DNA of 64,000 nucleotides from Trachythela sp. YZ-2020 (Eukaryota > Cnidaria > Anthozoa > Malacalcyonacea > Clavulariidae), in the NCBI GenBank assembly GCA_016169945.1, contig JADLSH010000035.1:620001-684000 (forward strand). The letters are read 5' to 3'. Below are positions 21,271 to 32,080 of the stretch, piece after piece (the stretch's first letter is position 1; the number at the start of each line of letters is the position of its first letter). The notes beneath the pieces are model-generated. The model had not been told where the DNA came from and did no database searches. It worked only from the letters and a program-made list of their open reading frames with translations. The position numbers and the translations under genes were made by a program.

Positions 21271-22234
21271 TTGGCAAATTTATGGTCAACCCACTGTCCT
21301 GAAGCTGTTGGAACAACTGCTTTAGATGTCGATCATGTTCGTCATTGTCGATGCCACCAATATAGATGTCATCACTGATATTCTTTACACAAGGTATACC
21401 ACAGATTGCATCACTAACTTTCTTATGAAATATCTCAGCTGCGCAGGAAAGTCCAAAATTAAGACGCTTATACTTAAACAATCCTATGTCCGTGGAGAAG
21501 GTAGTTAGTGGTTTAGAATCGGGGTGAAGAGGAATCCGATGATAACCTTGATTCAAATCAATTTTACTAAACACTTTACAGCCATTAAGGTCATGCACAA
21601 CATCATCAATGGTTGGGATAACATGTCGCTCTCGGATGATGGTTTATTCAACGCCCGCATGTCAACCCAAATTCGTATCTCATTGGGTTTATGGGGCTTC
21701 GGTGCCACTATTATCGGTGAAACCCAAGGGGTGGGGCCTCCGGCACATTCCACGATGCCTTCTTTCTCAAGCTGTTCTAGCTTATGCTCCACTTTTTTTC
21801 TGACATGGAATGGGATACGGTGATGTGGTACTGCCACTGGTTTGACAGACTCATCGACATGTATACGTACAGGTTCCCCTCTGTAACTACCCATCCCACT
21901 GGTAAGGTGGGGAAAATCCTTCATAAAGTCAGGGGCATTGGGTGGCGAAATCATCCGGTTGGTCAATAACACTGACAGCTTTAATAAGATTCAGCTTTTG
22001 GGACGTTTACCAGCTCAAAATGGAATTTGATGAACCCTTTGCCACATAAAATACTTCTTCTGATGAACAAGAATTACTACAGACGTTTGCTTTAAAATGT
22101 CCATACAGATTTAATGGCTTTTCACTCATATATGGGTACACCTTAGTTCTTGTTTCCATTAGTTGGGGTTTTGGTTTTAAACAGTTGAAATCTTGCTCAC
22201 TTATTATGTTCACTGTTGCCCCCGAGTCCGCCAT
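21271..22234 (-). pseudogene. Gypsy-1 protease and reverse transcriptase N-terminal part
   Basis: Going down from 22,234 the minus strand reads ADSGATVNIISEQDF, the aspartic protease active site. Then come HRIPFHVRKKVE and GIVECAGGPTPWVSPIIVAPKP, and IRIWVDMRALNK of RT. VFSKIDLNQGYHRIPL (motif A), FGLSCAAEIFHK and NISDDIYIGG (motif C, a DD pair) follow. Frame changes occur near 21,960 and 21,610. RT copies the element RNA into cDNA. The block stops at LPKCQ, exactly at the hAT target site. NISDD, rather than YLDD, is the form also seen in the third Gypsy element of this window. Confidence 0.82.
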
Positions 22235-22410
22235 TATTCTAACAGTGTTCCCAATTTGTACTTTAGGTTTAGTAAGATAATTTAGCTGTTACGTTCACCG
22301 GTGGTAAATGTATATTCTTCACTGTTATCGCTGTCAAATTTCCTAAGATCATTCACTTCCCTAGACTGGTTTTCTGAGGTCAAAGTTTTAGCATGCTGTT
22401 TACCTGCTGG

Positions 22411-22770
22411 CAGTCCCGTAGCTGGGGGGTCCCCAGGGGGGGCAAGGCCCCCCCTAGCGGAAAATTGTGCCCCCCCCCTGTGCCCCCCCTAGCACAAATA
22501 ACGTAAATTTTCATTTTGAAAAAGTAAATTTGTTATATATATCATTTGAAAAAGTGAATTTGTTATAAATATAAACTTTAAACTATTAAGTAATACATTA
22601 CTAACGCAATAGTATGTGATTTCGGAGAAAAAATTTTTCACCCCCTCCCCCCCCCGTCGACAAGAAAAGAAATAATTTCTGTCGGAAAAGGTAAATATTT
22701 TGACGAACGCGGACAGACAACGAAACGTGCCCCCCCCCCCCAAAAAAAAGGGGGGCCAGCTACGGGCCTG
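22411..22770. mobile_element. hAT-type MITE, 360 bp, 8-bp TSD
   Basis: The ends are CAGTCCCGTAGCTGG and the inverse of CAGGCCCGTAGCTGG. The duplication is CCTGCTGG at 22,403-22,410 and 22,771-22,778. Long C and G runs sit just inside both ends (22,430-22,490 and 22,730-22,756). It has no coding capacity. It lies between the gag zinc-knuckle region and protease of Gypsy-1. The termini resemble, but do not equal, those of the 7.17-kb hAT. Confidence 0.88.
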
Positions 22771-23528
22771 CCTGCTGGTGGTTTGTAGATGGATAGTTAG
22801 ATTTACTACGACAAACTTTTGAGAAGTGGTTCAACTTGCCACACTTGTGACAACTCTTCCCTTGTGCAGGACACTTGCCACGATGTGGATAGATACCACC
22901 ACACAACCCACATGATTTAGTCTTACGAAATCCTTTCCTTTGTGGTGGAAGATCTTTCTTAAACTTAGTTACTGCATTCGAATGCTGTTTCTCAATTTCA
23001 CTAGTTTGCTCATTGGCAGTTTCCATAGCTCGAGCAGTTTTAAGCAAGTTTTCTAGAGTAAGGCTTTGCTCAATTGCTTTTCTCCTCAGTCTAAGTGATG
23101 AAGTACCTTGGATAATTTGACGTTTTATTTCTACATTTGCATCAGAAAATTCACACTTTCGTGCAAGCAATTGTAAACGAGTGTAAAATTCGGTAATGTT
23201 CTCACCTGACTGCTGGGTTTGTTGTCGAAATAGGTAAACGTGGTGATCGATGCACTTCTGTGGCTCAAAATAATCTGCAATCGCTTTTACACAGATCCCG
23301 AAGACATAACTTTCGCCGGTCGGCTGAGGTATGTTCAACGTTTCGATAATGTCACAGGTTTCTTCTCCCACATAATGCAACAACATGGCTTTCTGCTGAG
23401 AATCTTTGGTGATATTCATGGCAGCGAACATGTTCTTTAATCTCTTGATATATTTCTCAAAACGTGTAGGTGCGGTTCCTCTCGGATGCAAACTGGGGAA
23501 AGTTCGGTAGGTTTACCAATGTCGCCAT
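22771..23528 (-). pseudogene. Gypsy-1 Gag
   Basis: An ATG at 23,528 starts MATLVNLPNFPQF; a one-base shift near 23,490 leads into RFEKYIKRLKNMFAAMN, the conserved start of the capsid-like region in this Gag type. It ends with two zinc-knuckle-like Cys/His clusters (CGLCGGIYPHRGKCP and CHKCGKLNHFSKVC). Gag packages the RNA into particles. Only about 37 bp remain upstream before plus-strand pol sequence takes over at 23,566, so leader and 5' LTR are absent. Confidence 0.78.
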
Positions 23529-23565
23529 TGTATAGATAACTGGTAAATCGTGAGTTGAAAGAAAT

Positions 23566-24070
23566 TACCCTCAGCAGTATCAAGTGATGAGAATGATTCG
23601 TTCGACGTTCCACCGGTTGAAGAATATCCTGAAGAGTCCCTAACTCAAATCCCATTAAAATCGCCAAAGGTAGATACTACTCCATCTACAACCCTTCCTG
23701 TCAACGAGGATACAAAACCACAACAGTCAGAATTACCCAACAGTGAGATTACTTCGAACGATCATGTTGAAGTTCCGACTGCTGTACCCGAAGTAAACCT
23801 GAACAACCACCACCATTACGCAGATTAACAAGGAAGCGAATTCCAAGGAAAATGTTTAACTTATAGAGTCTATTCTTCCGTAGATCATGATCTGATCTAA
23901 CCATCTTGAGAGTTAATTAAAAGACATTAAATAGGATAAGAACGTTTATTGACATTATTATCAATTCGAACTTAAATAGTATTAAATACATTGCATAGGT
24001 AAAAAAAAAATTGATGTAAGTGTTTAATGATATAGAGAACATATGGACATTATAACTAGGAGGAAGGAGA
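23566..24070 (+). pseudogene. Gypsy pol 3' end and polypurine tract, plus orientation
   Basis: From gaaattaccctcagcag (23,566) to about 23,825 this is a second copy, in the opposite orientation, of the acidic pol tail at 9,437-9,670 (VPPVEEYPEES, PLKSPKVDTTPSTTLPVNED). It continues through an AT-rich 3' region to the polypurine tract aggaggaaggaga (24,058-24,070). It abuts the Gag start of the minus-strand element head to head. Confidence 0.8.
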
Positions 24071-24290
24071 TGTAATGTTTAAGTCAATGTATTTAACATA
24101 ATTAATATACTAATACTTAATTTATTCTTGTCTAAGCTCGCAAAGGACTGCTGGGTATTAAAGTATTGTAACGTTATATTTAGTTAGTGTACTTGTACGT
24201 TGGCTAGGATTTTACAGTATAAAATAAATGTTTTAACTACAAAAGAAGAATCTCACAACCACTATTGACAGTATTGCCTCGTCGTCTTTG
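24071..24290 (+). repeat. Gypsy 3' LTR, plus orientation
   Basis: Directly after the polypurine tract, TGTAATGTTTAAGTC opens a sequence with gtataaaataaatg near 24,210 (TATA-like and AATAAA). About 140 bp match 9,292-9,435. The 3' border is not certain because no complete second LTR exists for comparison; about 220 bp is my estimate. Confidence 0.65.
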
Positions 24291-25490
24291 AACGTACTTG
24301 TACTCACTTTCCGGTGAAGCTTATATAATTATAAACCTTTATCTTTTTGTTTTCAGTTCCTCTATAAATTCTTAAGTTCTCTAAGTCGTTGTTAATTTGA
24401 TGTTGTTTTTCCTTTTTCAATTGATATAAAGATAGATACAAACGCAACATTCTAATAGTGCACACTGTGTGCGTGGGTGAGATTGACATTACCAAATTGC
24501 CTTATTAGCCACACCCGCACAGGTAGACTTGTCATTTACGCCCAATGAATGAAGAGCCCAACAAATTATTTTGAAGCCACACAAAATATATAAGAACATT
24601 TTATTAGCTAACGTTTCATTGTTTACAGTACAACATTTTCAGAGCATTTAAACAAATTTACATTGTATGTTATAAGTTATATATACTTACAAAAGACACA
24701 AATCAGCTAGACCGGGAATTTAAAAAATCGATGAAATCAATACCAATCGATGGATATCGATTGACAAACGGACTGGATTTTGTGACTATCGATTGGTCAT
24801 CCATTGGCAAATACCAATCGATATCAATTAATTAATTGGTATTGATTGATATCGATTGATCGATTGGCTTTCCGATCATCGATTTTCATCGATTGCACAA
24901 GACGGATATTGTTTTGACGGGAAAAATGAAGCTGTCAATATAGTACATGATTTAGTATATCTAGCTAGTTATAGAAAAATGACAGACTATAGCTGTTGTC
25001 TGGCTTAAATTCAGTTTCATATGTGTGGCTAAATAGTTTGGTGAATTATACACGATGAAGCTGGTAAAAATATTGCCGAAATGTTACTGTAATGGGTTAC
25101 AGTAATTCAGTAAATATAGATTAAATTCAGTATTAATTGCGGCAATACACAATATCAATTATAGAAGTGAGAACTCGAATATTTTTAGATCTTTTAGTTC
25201 TTTTGTTATACTCTTTTTTACGAAAAGTCAAGCCGCGCATTTTTTTCAATTTTAAATAAATATTGGGTAGGTAGTAACTGATCATTATAATAGAAATTAA
25301 TAGTTTAATTGTTGCGTTGCCGCAATGAAAACTGACTGGTATTCTATTCGCTTTTGAAAATGACTGTAGTTGTATTAATCTTGTTTGTTTTATTTCAATA
25401 ATCATGGGTAACTGATCATGTCAATATAAGCGATGAAGCGATATACTCTACAACAATCAATAATATACGGAGCCCCTGAGTGACACTCGT
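24291..25490. other. AT-rich stretch without genes; ATCGAT cluster at 24,728-24,895
   Basis: No coding signal is seen. Between 24,728 and 24,895 the word ATCGAT, often as CAATCGAT or ATCGATTG, occurs about ten times in both orientations with variable spacing. Elsewhere nothing stands out. Confidence 0.5.
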
Positions 25491-25494
25491 ATTA

Positions 25495-25805
25495 CACACA
25501 TATTTTCTTGCAACACAATTTTTTTTTCTAAAAACACAAACTTTTATCAAGAATGCAACCTTTTTTCAAAACATAAACTTTTTTCAAAACACAAACCTTT
25601 TTACAAAACACAAACTTTTTTTTAAAACACAAACTTTCTTTCAAAACACAAACCTTTTATCAAAAAACAAACTTTTTTTAAAACAAAAACCTTTTTTCAA
25701 AACATAAACTTTTTTCCAAACACAAACTTTTTTCAAAACACAAACCTTTTTTATAAACTTTTCTTAAAACACAAACTTTTTTTTCAAAACACAAACCTTT
25801 TTTCA
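25495..25805. repeat. Minisatellite, about 20-bp unit
   Basis: About 14 imperfect copies of a unit like caaaacacaaacttttttt follow each other, with the tract of T varying from five to eight. The frames it opens are artefacts of the repeat. Confidence 0.85.
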
Positions 25806-25975
25806 AACACGTGTTTGGCAATAGTGACAGTCGTGTATCGAAGTGTATTCAGACCACTGATCTGAAAATATAGTACCTGGATCGAGCTTCTATACCTATG
25901 AAAATTGAAGCCAGTTTTGGGTGTGGCGGCCATATTGGAGGAACCACCAATGGCCGACGTACAAGGAGTGCAGTA

Positions 25976-26414
25976 CACGCGTAAAAACGCACAAATTGTA
26001 ACAAGTCTGCAAACAAGTTGTTACAAATCTGTTCACAAGCTGTCAACAAGTTGTCTTCGCACTGCTTGTTCCCAGTTGTTGTAACAAGTTTGGAACAAGC
26101 TGTTAACAACTTGTAACAAGCTTGATGGCATTATCAGACTTGTTACAAGGTTGTTCTAACAGGTCTGTCACAGCCATGATAGAACAAGAATGTTACAAGG
26201 TTGACAACTCAAGGTTTTAACAATATTGTTTTATCAAGCATGTAACGGACTTGTTGGAACAACCTTGTAACAAGTCTGATAATGCAATCAAGCTTGTTAC
26301 AATTTGTTAACAAGTTGTTCCATACTTGTTGACAACTTGGAACAAGCAGTGCGAAGACAACTTGTTGACGGCTTGTTGGCAGACTTGTTACAAGATGTGA
26401 GATTTTTGCGTGTG
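25976..26414. mobile_element. Foldback MITE, 439 bp, TA target
   Basis: The two halves are inverted copies of each other for nearly the full 220 bp. For example, cttcgcactgcttgttc on the left pairs with gaacaagcagtgcgaag on the right, and attatcagacttgttacaag on the left has its inverse at 26,264-26,283. Ends are cacgcgtaaaaa / tttttgcgtgtg, with TA on each side (25,974-25,975 and 26,415-26,416). The words aacttgt and acaagtt recur throughout. The 46-bp unit at 2,921-2,966 is a relative. Confidence 0.85.
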
Positions 26415-27978
26415 TACGAGGAGATATTTTCAATTTGCGCTGTGTTGGGCGATGGAATTATTGAACTTTAATTGGAAATATGTAAAGGAGTTGATATATT
26501 GTTAAAAGTCACTGATTTGGTTGATTTCGGGCGTTTCTCGGAGAAAACACTGTTCGCGTGTGTTGTTGTTGTCAGCCACGAGTGAGCATTATCACGTGAA
26601 AATTTTGGAATAAATCGCCGTACTGTGCCTCTCGGCGTAGTAATCAAAGAAATTACAAGAAAGGAGACAGTTCCAGTGTTCCACATCTGAACGTAATACT
26701 GGGCAAATAGTGATGGTGAAAGGTCGGCCTTACAACGGGTTTTTGTGACGATTAAAGTCGACGAACTTTGCGTGTTGTAGTTAAAATAATTTGCCTTCGG
26801 CAGTATTAAATAGTTAAACAAGAAACTAGATAGGACGTCTTGTGGGAGTAATATATTGCGTGTAAAAATAATGAGGAATCACTGCATCAGGCTGAAAACG
26901 AATGTTATTACAGAAACTTTACGCGTAAGTGACCGTGATGCACTGTCGCCGTATAGGACATATAGCATTTATTAGTGCTTGTATTAAATAATATAGTATA
27001 CTTTCTATGCTCAGTTCATGCTTCAAATTTAGTGTTATGTTTGTAGTGAAGTCATAAAAATTATTTTAATTTAATTTATTTTAATTTTTATACTGTATAT
27101 TTCTTGTAACAGTATGTTTTAAATTTCTGCGAAAGATCTTACCTGTCTGAAACATTCTGATTCTGTGTCCTGTAAATAATTTTGCAAAAAGCTGTATGCA
27201 ATAAATCAGCATACCATTACAACTGGCCAATGCTTTTGTAAAAAGTTCTCATTGACAAATGTTTTTATTAATTCTTTTAATTTTAATATGTCTTTAAACA
27301 AGATTTATACCATTAAGTTCCTGATCTACTTGTCAGCTATGGTGTCATCAATTCCTTGGCACAGGAAAAAAAGGGGCTAAATATATTAGGCCATCCTTTT
27401 AAAGCAAGGTCTGAAATTTGCAGTATCTTGATATCCACAAGATACTAAAATTGGTGTTGGATACTAAATAGTGAATGACTTGTATCCTGACTGGATACTA
27501 CAAAATTTCAAACATTGGCATAACTTTAAATGTCTTTAATCAACATTCAAGACAAGTGCATAGAAGTTTGTTCAAGGTTCATATGCATCTTAGTGTATCA
27601 TGACACCAACTTATTTAGTGTTTAGTTGTCATGTTCACTGTTGTGTCTTATGTTGTTATTGTTATTGTTATTGTTACTTGCAACAGTGAGATGGGTCAGG
27701 AATGGGTAACTCAGTTGGAATGGATACTGCAAAATAATATAAATTTCAGATTCTGGAAAGGGAGTCTATAAATTTTTGAACCAAGACTTAATGCATATTA
27801 TAAGGTTTGTAGCTCAAACACAGTAACTGAATATGACAATCCCTGATATGTTGGTGTATTTCCCCAATGGAGCCTGGGGTTCCCAACACAGCATGTATTC
27901 CCCATTAGCACACCCCTGCGTCCTCTGTACATATTCAAGCTTAAAATACATGTTGTAAATAAATTGTTAATATAATTC
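26415..27978. other. AT-rich interior of the inverted-end unit, no clear gene
   Basis: A small potential exon at 26,871-26,924 (ATG to an acgc|gtaagt donor) is the only splice-like signal. The rest shows no open frame that reads as protein. Confidence 0.35.
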
Positions 27979-28164
27979 ATTCAATTTTCATAGGTATAGA
28001 AGCTCGATCCAGTTACTATATTTTCAGATCAGTGATTCAGACACATTATATGTCAGACTTTAACCGGTTACAGTGTCAGTGGTCTTGTTCTTCTTGAACT
28101 ATCATCAACATGATCTCATGGCTGGTTGTATTTCTTACACACATTGCTGTTGTTGAGAGCGTCC

Positions 28165-28246
28165 TTCCAACCAACCTCGTACCCAAGCTTTTTCCTCTTG
28201 GGGAGAAAAAAGCTTTCCGCTGGTGAACGCTGGTCACGTGGCTCTT
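28165..28246 (-). repeat. Dispersed repeat, cacgtgaccagcgttcacc type
   Basis: The minus strand reads gagccacgtgaccagcgttc, then a small hairpin (aagctttttt / aaaaaagctt) and gggtacgaggttgg. The same sequence occurs in plus orientation at 35,760-35,836. It is a short interspersed repeat with internal dyad symmetry. Confidence 0.6.
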
Positions 28247-29025
28247 TAAAAATGCATTGCCTAAGGGGGTGTAGGAAAGTATCATATTACACGCTTCCAC
28301 TTGAAAATTATACACTTCAATTGCAAGGAGTGGGATATCATGTTAATCGACCTTGGGAATCATATATAGTTCAAACTACCTGATAATTTTGGTTTTTAAA
28401 AACGTTGTATACAGTCTTATTAAAAGACAAGTCAAGAAACCAACCAAATCGTATGCTTTTGAGCTGTTCTTTAATGTTCTCTCAGGACTCAAGCACGGTT
28501 TTATATCAGACGCCTCTTGACTGCAATCGTCATTATATTTGAACTATACCATTAGAATTGTTGCTATTTCTAAATGCTTGAAGTTAATATTGAAGATAAA
28601 TAGAGTTTTCACGAGCGACCATATATCTAAAGCATCATAGCCGATAGACATAGCGCCTTCTAGCAAACGCTAGCTAACATGCCGGCTGATTGATGTCCAC
28701 TCTAAAATCTTTTGGGGCATTTTACAGTTTAAGAGTTAGTAAGACACAAAAATTATGAGGGAAATTACTAAATTATGTTATTCGAGCGCTTCCTTTTAAT
28801 TTTCTGGCCGATTCTATTAATTAACATCATATACAAGTCTGAAGCCTGAAGGCAAAATTTTATAGCCTCCTCCGCCGCTTCGGAAAATTCAAATTACGAT
28901 ATACTATATAGATAGTACTGTAGTGTAGTAAATATCGCCTTTATTTAATATTAACCTTTATTTTGCCCCCAAGGTGCATGCAAAGGAATGATAGAACGGA
29001 TCAGGTTTACAAAATTATTTTCCAT
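28247..29025. other. No gene seen
   Basis: AT-rich sequence without open frames, repeats or splice-supported exons. Confidence 0.4.
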
Positions 29026-29205
29026 TGTTACGGCCTGACTTTTCCAACGTTAGTCCACAATACAAATTAACAAACTGCTTAGACTGTTTAGTACAAAGCT
29101 TTAATCACACTACCCTGAAATATTACACAACACTTGCTTATATGCACCTTATTTACATAGAGACAATTTACATAGTATTAACTACGCATCAGCAGATATA
29201 TAACA
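29026..29205 (-). repeat. Gypsy-2 3' LTR
   Basis: On the minus strand it starts TGTTATATATC and ends GGCCGTAACA, giving TGTTA/TAACA inverted tips. The polypurine tract ctaggagaggagcag (29,206-29,220 on the complement) lies directly upstream. Confidence 0.85.
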
Positions 29206-29321
29206 CTGCTCCTCTCCTAGTCATTCCTTAGAATGACGATAACACAATACTAGATTGTTTCTTAGTGTCACACGTTCATAAATCAAGTCTCTCAACGGCT
29301 TTCTTCGTCGTCCACTCCGTC

Positions 29322-30555
29322 TTAAATGTCTAGGTTCGTCATTATTACTGTCGCGCACTGACGTAACTCCCTAGCTTGGTTCTCTTCATTGCTGGCTTGT
29401 TCACCTCCTTGGTTGTACCAATCTGCCTTCTTCGAACCACCATACTTCCAAAGATGATTCCGATGTACTACCTTTGGTTTTCCACGACTACTTAATTTAA
29501 TTCTGTAAATGAGATCATTCAGTCTCTTCACTACAACGTACGGTCCTTCCCATTTACTCATCAGTTTAGGTGACAATCCCTTTTTCCTACGCGGATTGTA
29601 ATACCAAACCAAGTCTCCATCAGAAAATCGTATTGGAATAGGATCTGTGGCATACTGACGCTTCATTCTTTCAGCAGTCATGTCGAGGTTTTTTCTGGCG
29701 AATCTATTCAATCTCGTTAGGTCCTCTTCAACTTTCCGGACGAAGTTTGTCACTGACATTGATGGCTCAGGTCTTCCGAAAACAAGGTCAACCGGCACGC
29801 GTAATTCGTGTCCCAGCATTAATTTAGCTGGTGTTACTTTCGTTGACTCGTGATTGGCAGTCCGGTACGCCATAAGCAACAAAGGAACTTGAACATCCCA
29901 ATCTTTTTGTTGTTCTTCCACGAACAGAGATAGTTGCTGTTTTAACGTCCGGTTGTACCGTTCCACCATTCCATCTGATTCAGGGTGACGTGGACTTGTT
30001 CGTGTTTTCTTACTTCCCAACAGATAACACATCTTCAAAATTCCGTCCTTGGTCTGAATGTAACTCCAAAGGAACTCCATACCGACATACAAACTCGTTT
30101 ACAAGCGCTTTTGCCACCGTTGTAGCTTCTTGGTTGGGTAACGGATACGCTTCAGGCCATTTAGTGTAATAGTCCATAACCACGAGAAGATACTTGTTCC
30201 CTTGATAAGACTCGACGAAAGGTCCCGTGATGTCTACTGCTACCCTTTCCAATGGGCAACCAACAACATATCTCCCAAGTTGAGCTCTTGCTCTGTCTCT
30301 TGGGCCTTTCTGAGCGGCACAAACGTCACACTTTCGACAATACTTTCGCACAGCTTGTCCACATCCAGGCCAATAGAATCGTTCTCTAAGTCGCACTAGT
30401 GTCTTATTAATTCCCAAATGACCAGACGTGATATTGTCATGTACATGCCTTAAAACTTCTTCTTGCAGTGATTCTGGAACTACCAATTGTAACGTTGTCT
30501 CTTGTCCATCCACAGACTCGAACTTACGATAAAGGACTCCTTCCTCCATTTTCAA
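29322..30555 (-). pseudogene. Gypsy-2 integrase
   Basis: The minus strand encodes the H2C2 zinc-binding domain (HVHDNITSGHLGINKT, CRKCDVCAAQKG) and the core with AVDITGPF (Asp), HSDQGRNFE (Asp) and DGMVERYNRT (Glu). The C-terminal GPY-like segment follows (KLMSKWEGPYVVVKRLNDLIYRI). All three catalytic residues are kept, but the frame shifts at about 30,040 between the second Asp and Glu. An in-frame TAA (about 30,556) separates it from RNase H. Confidence 0.88.
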
Positions 30556-31256
30556 ACCTTACCACTGCGCCCACAAGACTTTCATTTTCACGCTTCCTGG
30601 TGACACATTACTCCAATCAGTCCTTTCCTCACCTTCTTCCAACAAGTCGATTAACACCTTTAAATCTGGGTCCTCCTGTTGTTTACGGCGCAGTTCGTCT
30701 CCAGAGCCCAGTATTATATTCCAATCCCCATTAACATCAGGTGTAACCATCTCTACCACAGGTTCTGCTCTGTTGCATTGACATTCTGCATTTTCCATTT
30801 CTGTTAGAATCTGATCACGCAAACTCAGACGTTCGCATTTCTTGCAATCTTGGTTAACACAGGGACGACGAGAGAGAACATCAGCATTTGCATGTTTTTG
30901 TCCACTGCGGTGCTCGACTGTAAACTGATACTGTTGTAACTTCTGTATCCAGCGAGCAATTTGACCCTCGGGGTTCTTGAAACTCATCAGCCATTTTAAC
31001 GCTGCATGGTCAGTTCTAACTAGAAAGGTTTGTCCGTACAAGTATTGATGAAAGTGTTCAATGGACTTCACAACAGCAACTAATTCTCTCCGCGTGACAC
31101 AATAACGGCGTTCTGCTTTATTTAGGGAGCGGCTGTAGTATGCTATCACCTTCTCTTCCCCCCAACTTCCTGGGAGAGTACTGCTTCAATTCCAAATGCA
31201 CTTGCGTCAGTATCTACAATGAATTTACCACTTTCATTTGGAAAAGCCTGAACAGG
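30556..31256 (-). pseudogene. Gypsy-2 RNase H
   Basis: From 31,256 the minus strand reads KFIVDTDASAFGIEAVLSQE, then after a one-base G-run shift (about 31,165) VIAYYSRSLNKAERRY, RRELVAVVKSIEHF and FLVRTDHAALKWLM. The Asp-Glu-Asp residues are thus present. A TAA immediately before this block (31,257-31,259) disconnects it from RT. Confidence 0.85.
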
Positions 31257-32080
31257 TTAAGACGTTAATGAAAGTTTAAGATTCTGGAAGGTTTCTTCGG
31301 CTTCGACACTCCACTCAGACGATTGGTTTTTACGCGTCAAACGGAATAATGGTTCGCAGGTTTCAGCAAACTTGTTGACGAAACGCCGATAATACGAGCA
31401 CAAACCAAGGAATCGTCTAAGTTCAGTCATATCCCTAGGTCGAGGCCAGGCGAGGACAGTTTGGATTTTTGCTGGATCCGTTCTGATCCCATTGGCTGTA
31501 ATAATGTGACCGAGGTACAAGAATTCTATTTGAAACAGTTCGCTCTTCTTGGGGGAAAGTTTCAGGTTTGCAGCTCTCAGACGCTTAAAGACTTCTTCGA
31601 GGTTTTCCAACTTTCTTTCAAAGGTTGGGCCAAGCACGATGATATCATCCAAATACACGGCACACACGTCCCAAGGCAATCCGGCCAATACGTGATCCAT
31701 CAAGCGCTCAAAGGTAGCCGGAGCGTTACACAAGCCGAAGGGCATCACTCGAAATTGCCACAATCCTCGTCCTGTTGTGAACGCCGTTTTCTCTTTATGC
31801 TGGGGATCCATCTTGATCTGCCAATATCCACTCCTAAGGTCCAGAGTAGAGAACCATTTCGAGCCAGCGAGATTATCTATGGTGTCATCTATTCTTGGTA
31901 ACGGATATGAATCTTTTCGAGTGACTTCGTTCACTTTACGGTAGTCCACGCAAAACCGTGTGCTTCCGTCTTTCTTTCGTACGAGGACCACAGGTGAGGA
32001 CCAAGGACTGTGAGATGGTTCGATGAGTGGCTTTGCTTGCTTCTTCCTGCTTCGCCCGAGGTAGTCTTCTAGCTGGTTGC
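31257..32080 (-). pseudogene. Gypsy-2 reverse transcriptase
   Basis: LIEPSHSPWSSPVVLVRKKD, RFCVDYRKVN, WFSTLDLRSGYWQIKM (motif A), FGLCNAPATFERLM, AVYLDDIIVLG (motif C) and FLGLCSYYRRFV appear in order and in one frame. Its 5' side is damaged: about 20 bases between the protease linker (RLPRAKQEEASKA) and LIEPS are missing, which shifts the frame near 32,040. It would synthesise cDNA in the particle. Confidence 0.88.

Larger units (their letters stand above)
9437..23565 (-). mobile_element. Gypsy-type retrotransposon internal region, split by three DNA transposons
   Basis: Reading from 23,528 downward the order is gag with zinc knuckle, aspartic protease, RT, RNase H, zinc-binding domain, integrase core and C-terminal extension: the Ty3/Gypsy order. 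A 360-bp hAT MITE (22,411-22,770), a 7.17-kb hAT (14,090-21,262) and a 2.6-kb Harbinger (10,436-13,032) sit in gag, RT and integrase respectively, each with a target-site duplication. Without them the internal region is about 4.0 kb. It has no LTR of its own in the right orientation; instead plus-oriented LTR pieces lie on both sides. The element is dead: it has frameshifts, and the integrase has lost the block holding the second catalytic Asp. Confidence 0.85.
25844..28043. mobile_element. 2.2-kb unit with ~62-bp inverted ends
   Basis: Sequence at about 25,845-25,908 (from ttcagaccactgatctgaaa to ctatacctatgaaaattgaa) recurs inverted at about 27,979-28,043 with only a few changes. Between them lie a foldback MITE (25,976-26,414), short AT-rich sequence and no recognisable gene. 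I see no clear target-site duplication, so it may be a non-autonomous transposon or a pair of inverted repeats produced otherwise. Confidence 0.5.

Noticed and set aside
25480..25707. Plus-strand frame with repeated FFKTQTF-like units
   Set aside because: It arises from the 20-bp minisatellite; no start context, splice site or non-repeat coding part.
31461..31901. Plus-strand frames across Gypsy-2 pol
   Set aside because: Antisense shadows of RT; the minus strand carries all conserved motifs.
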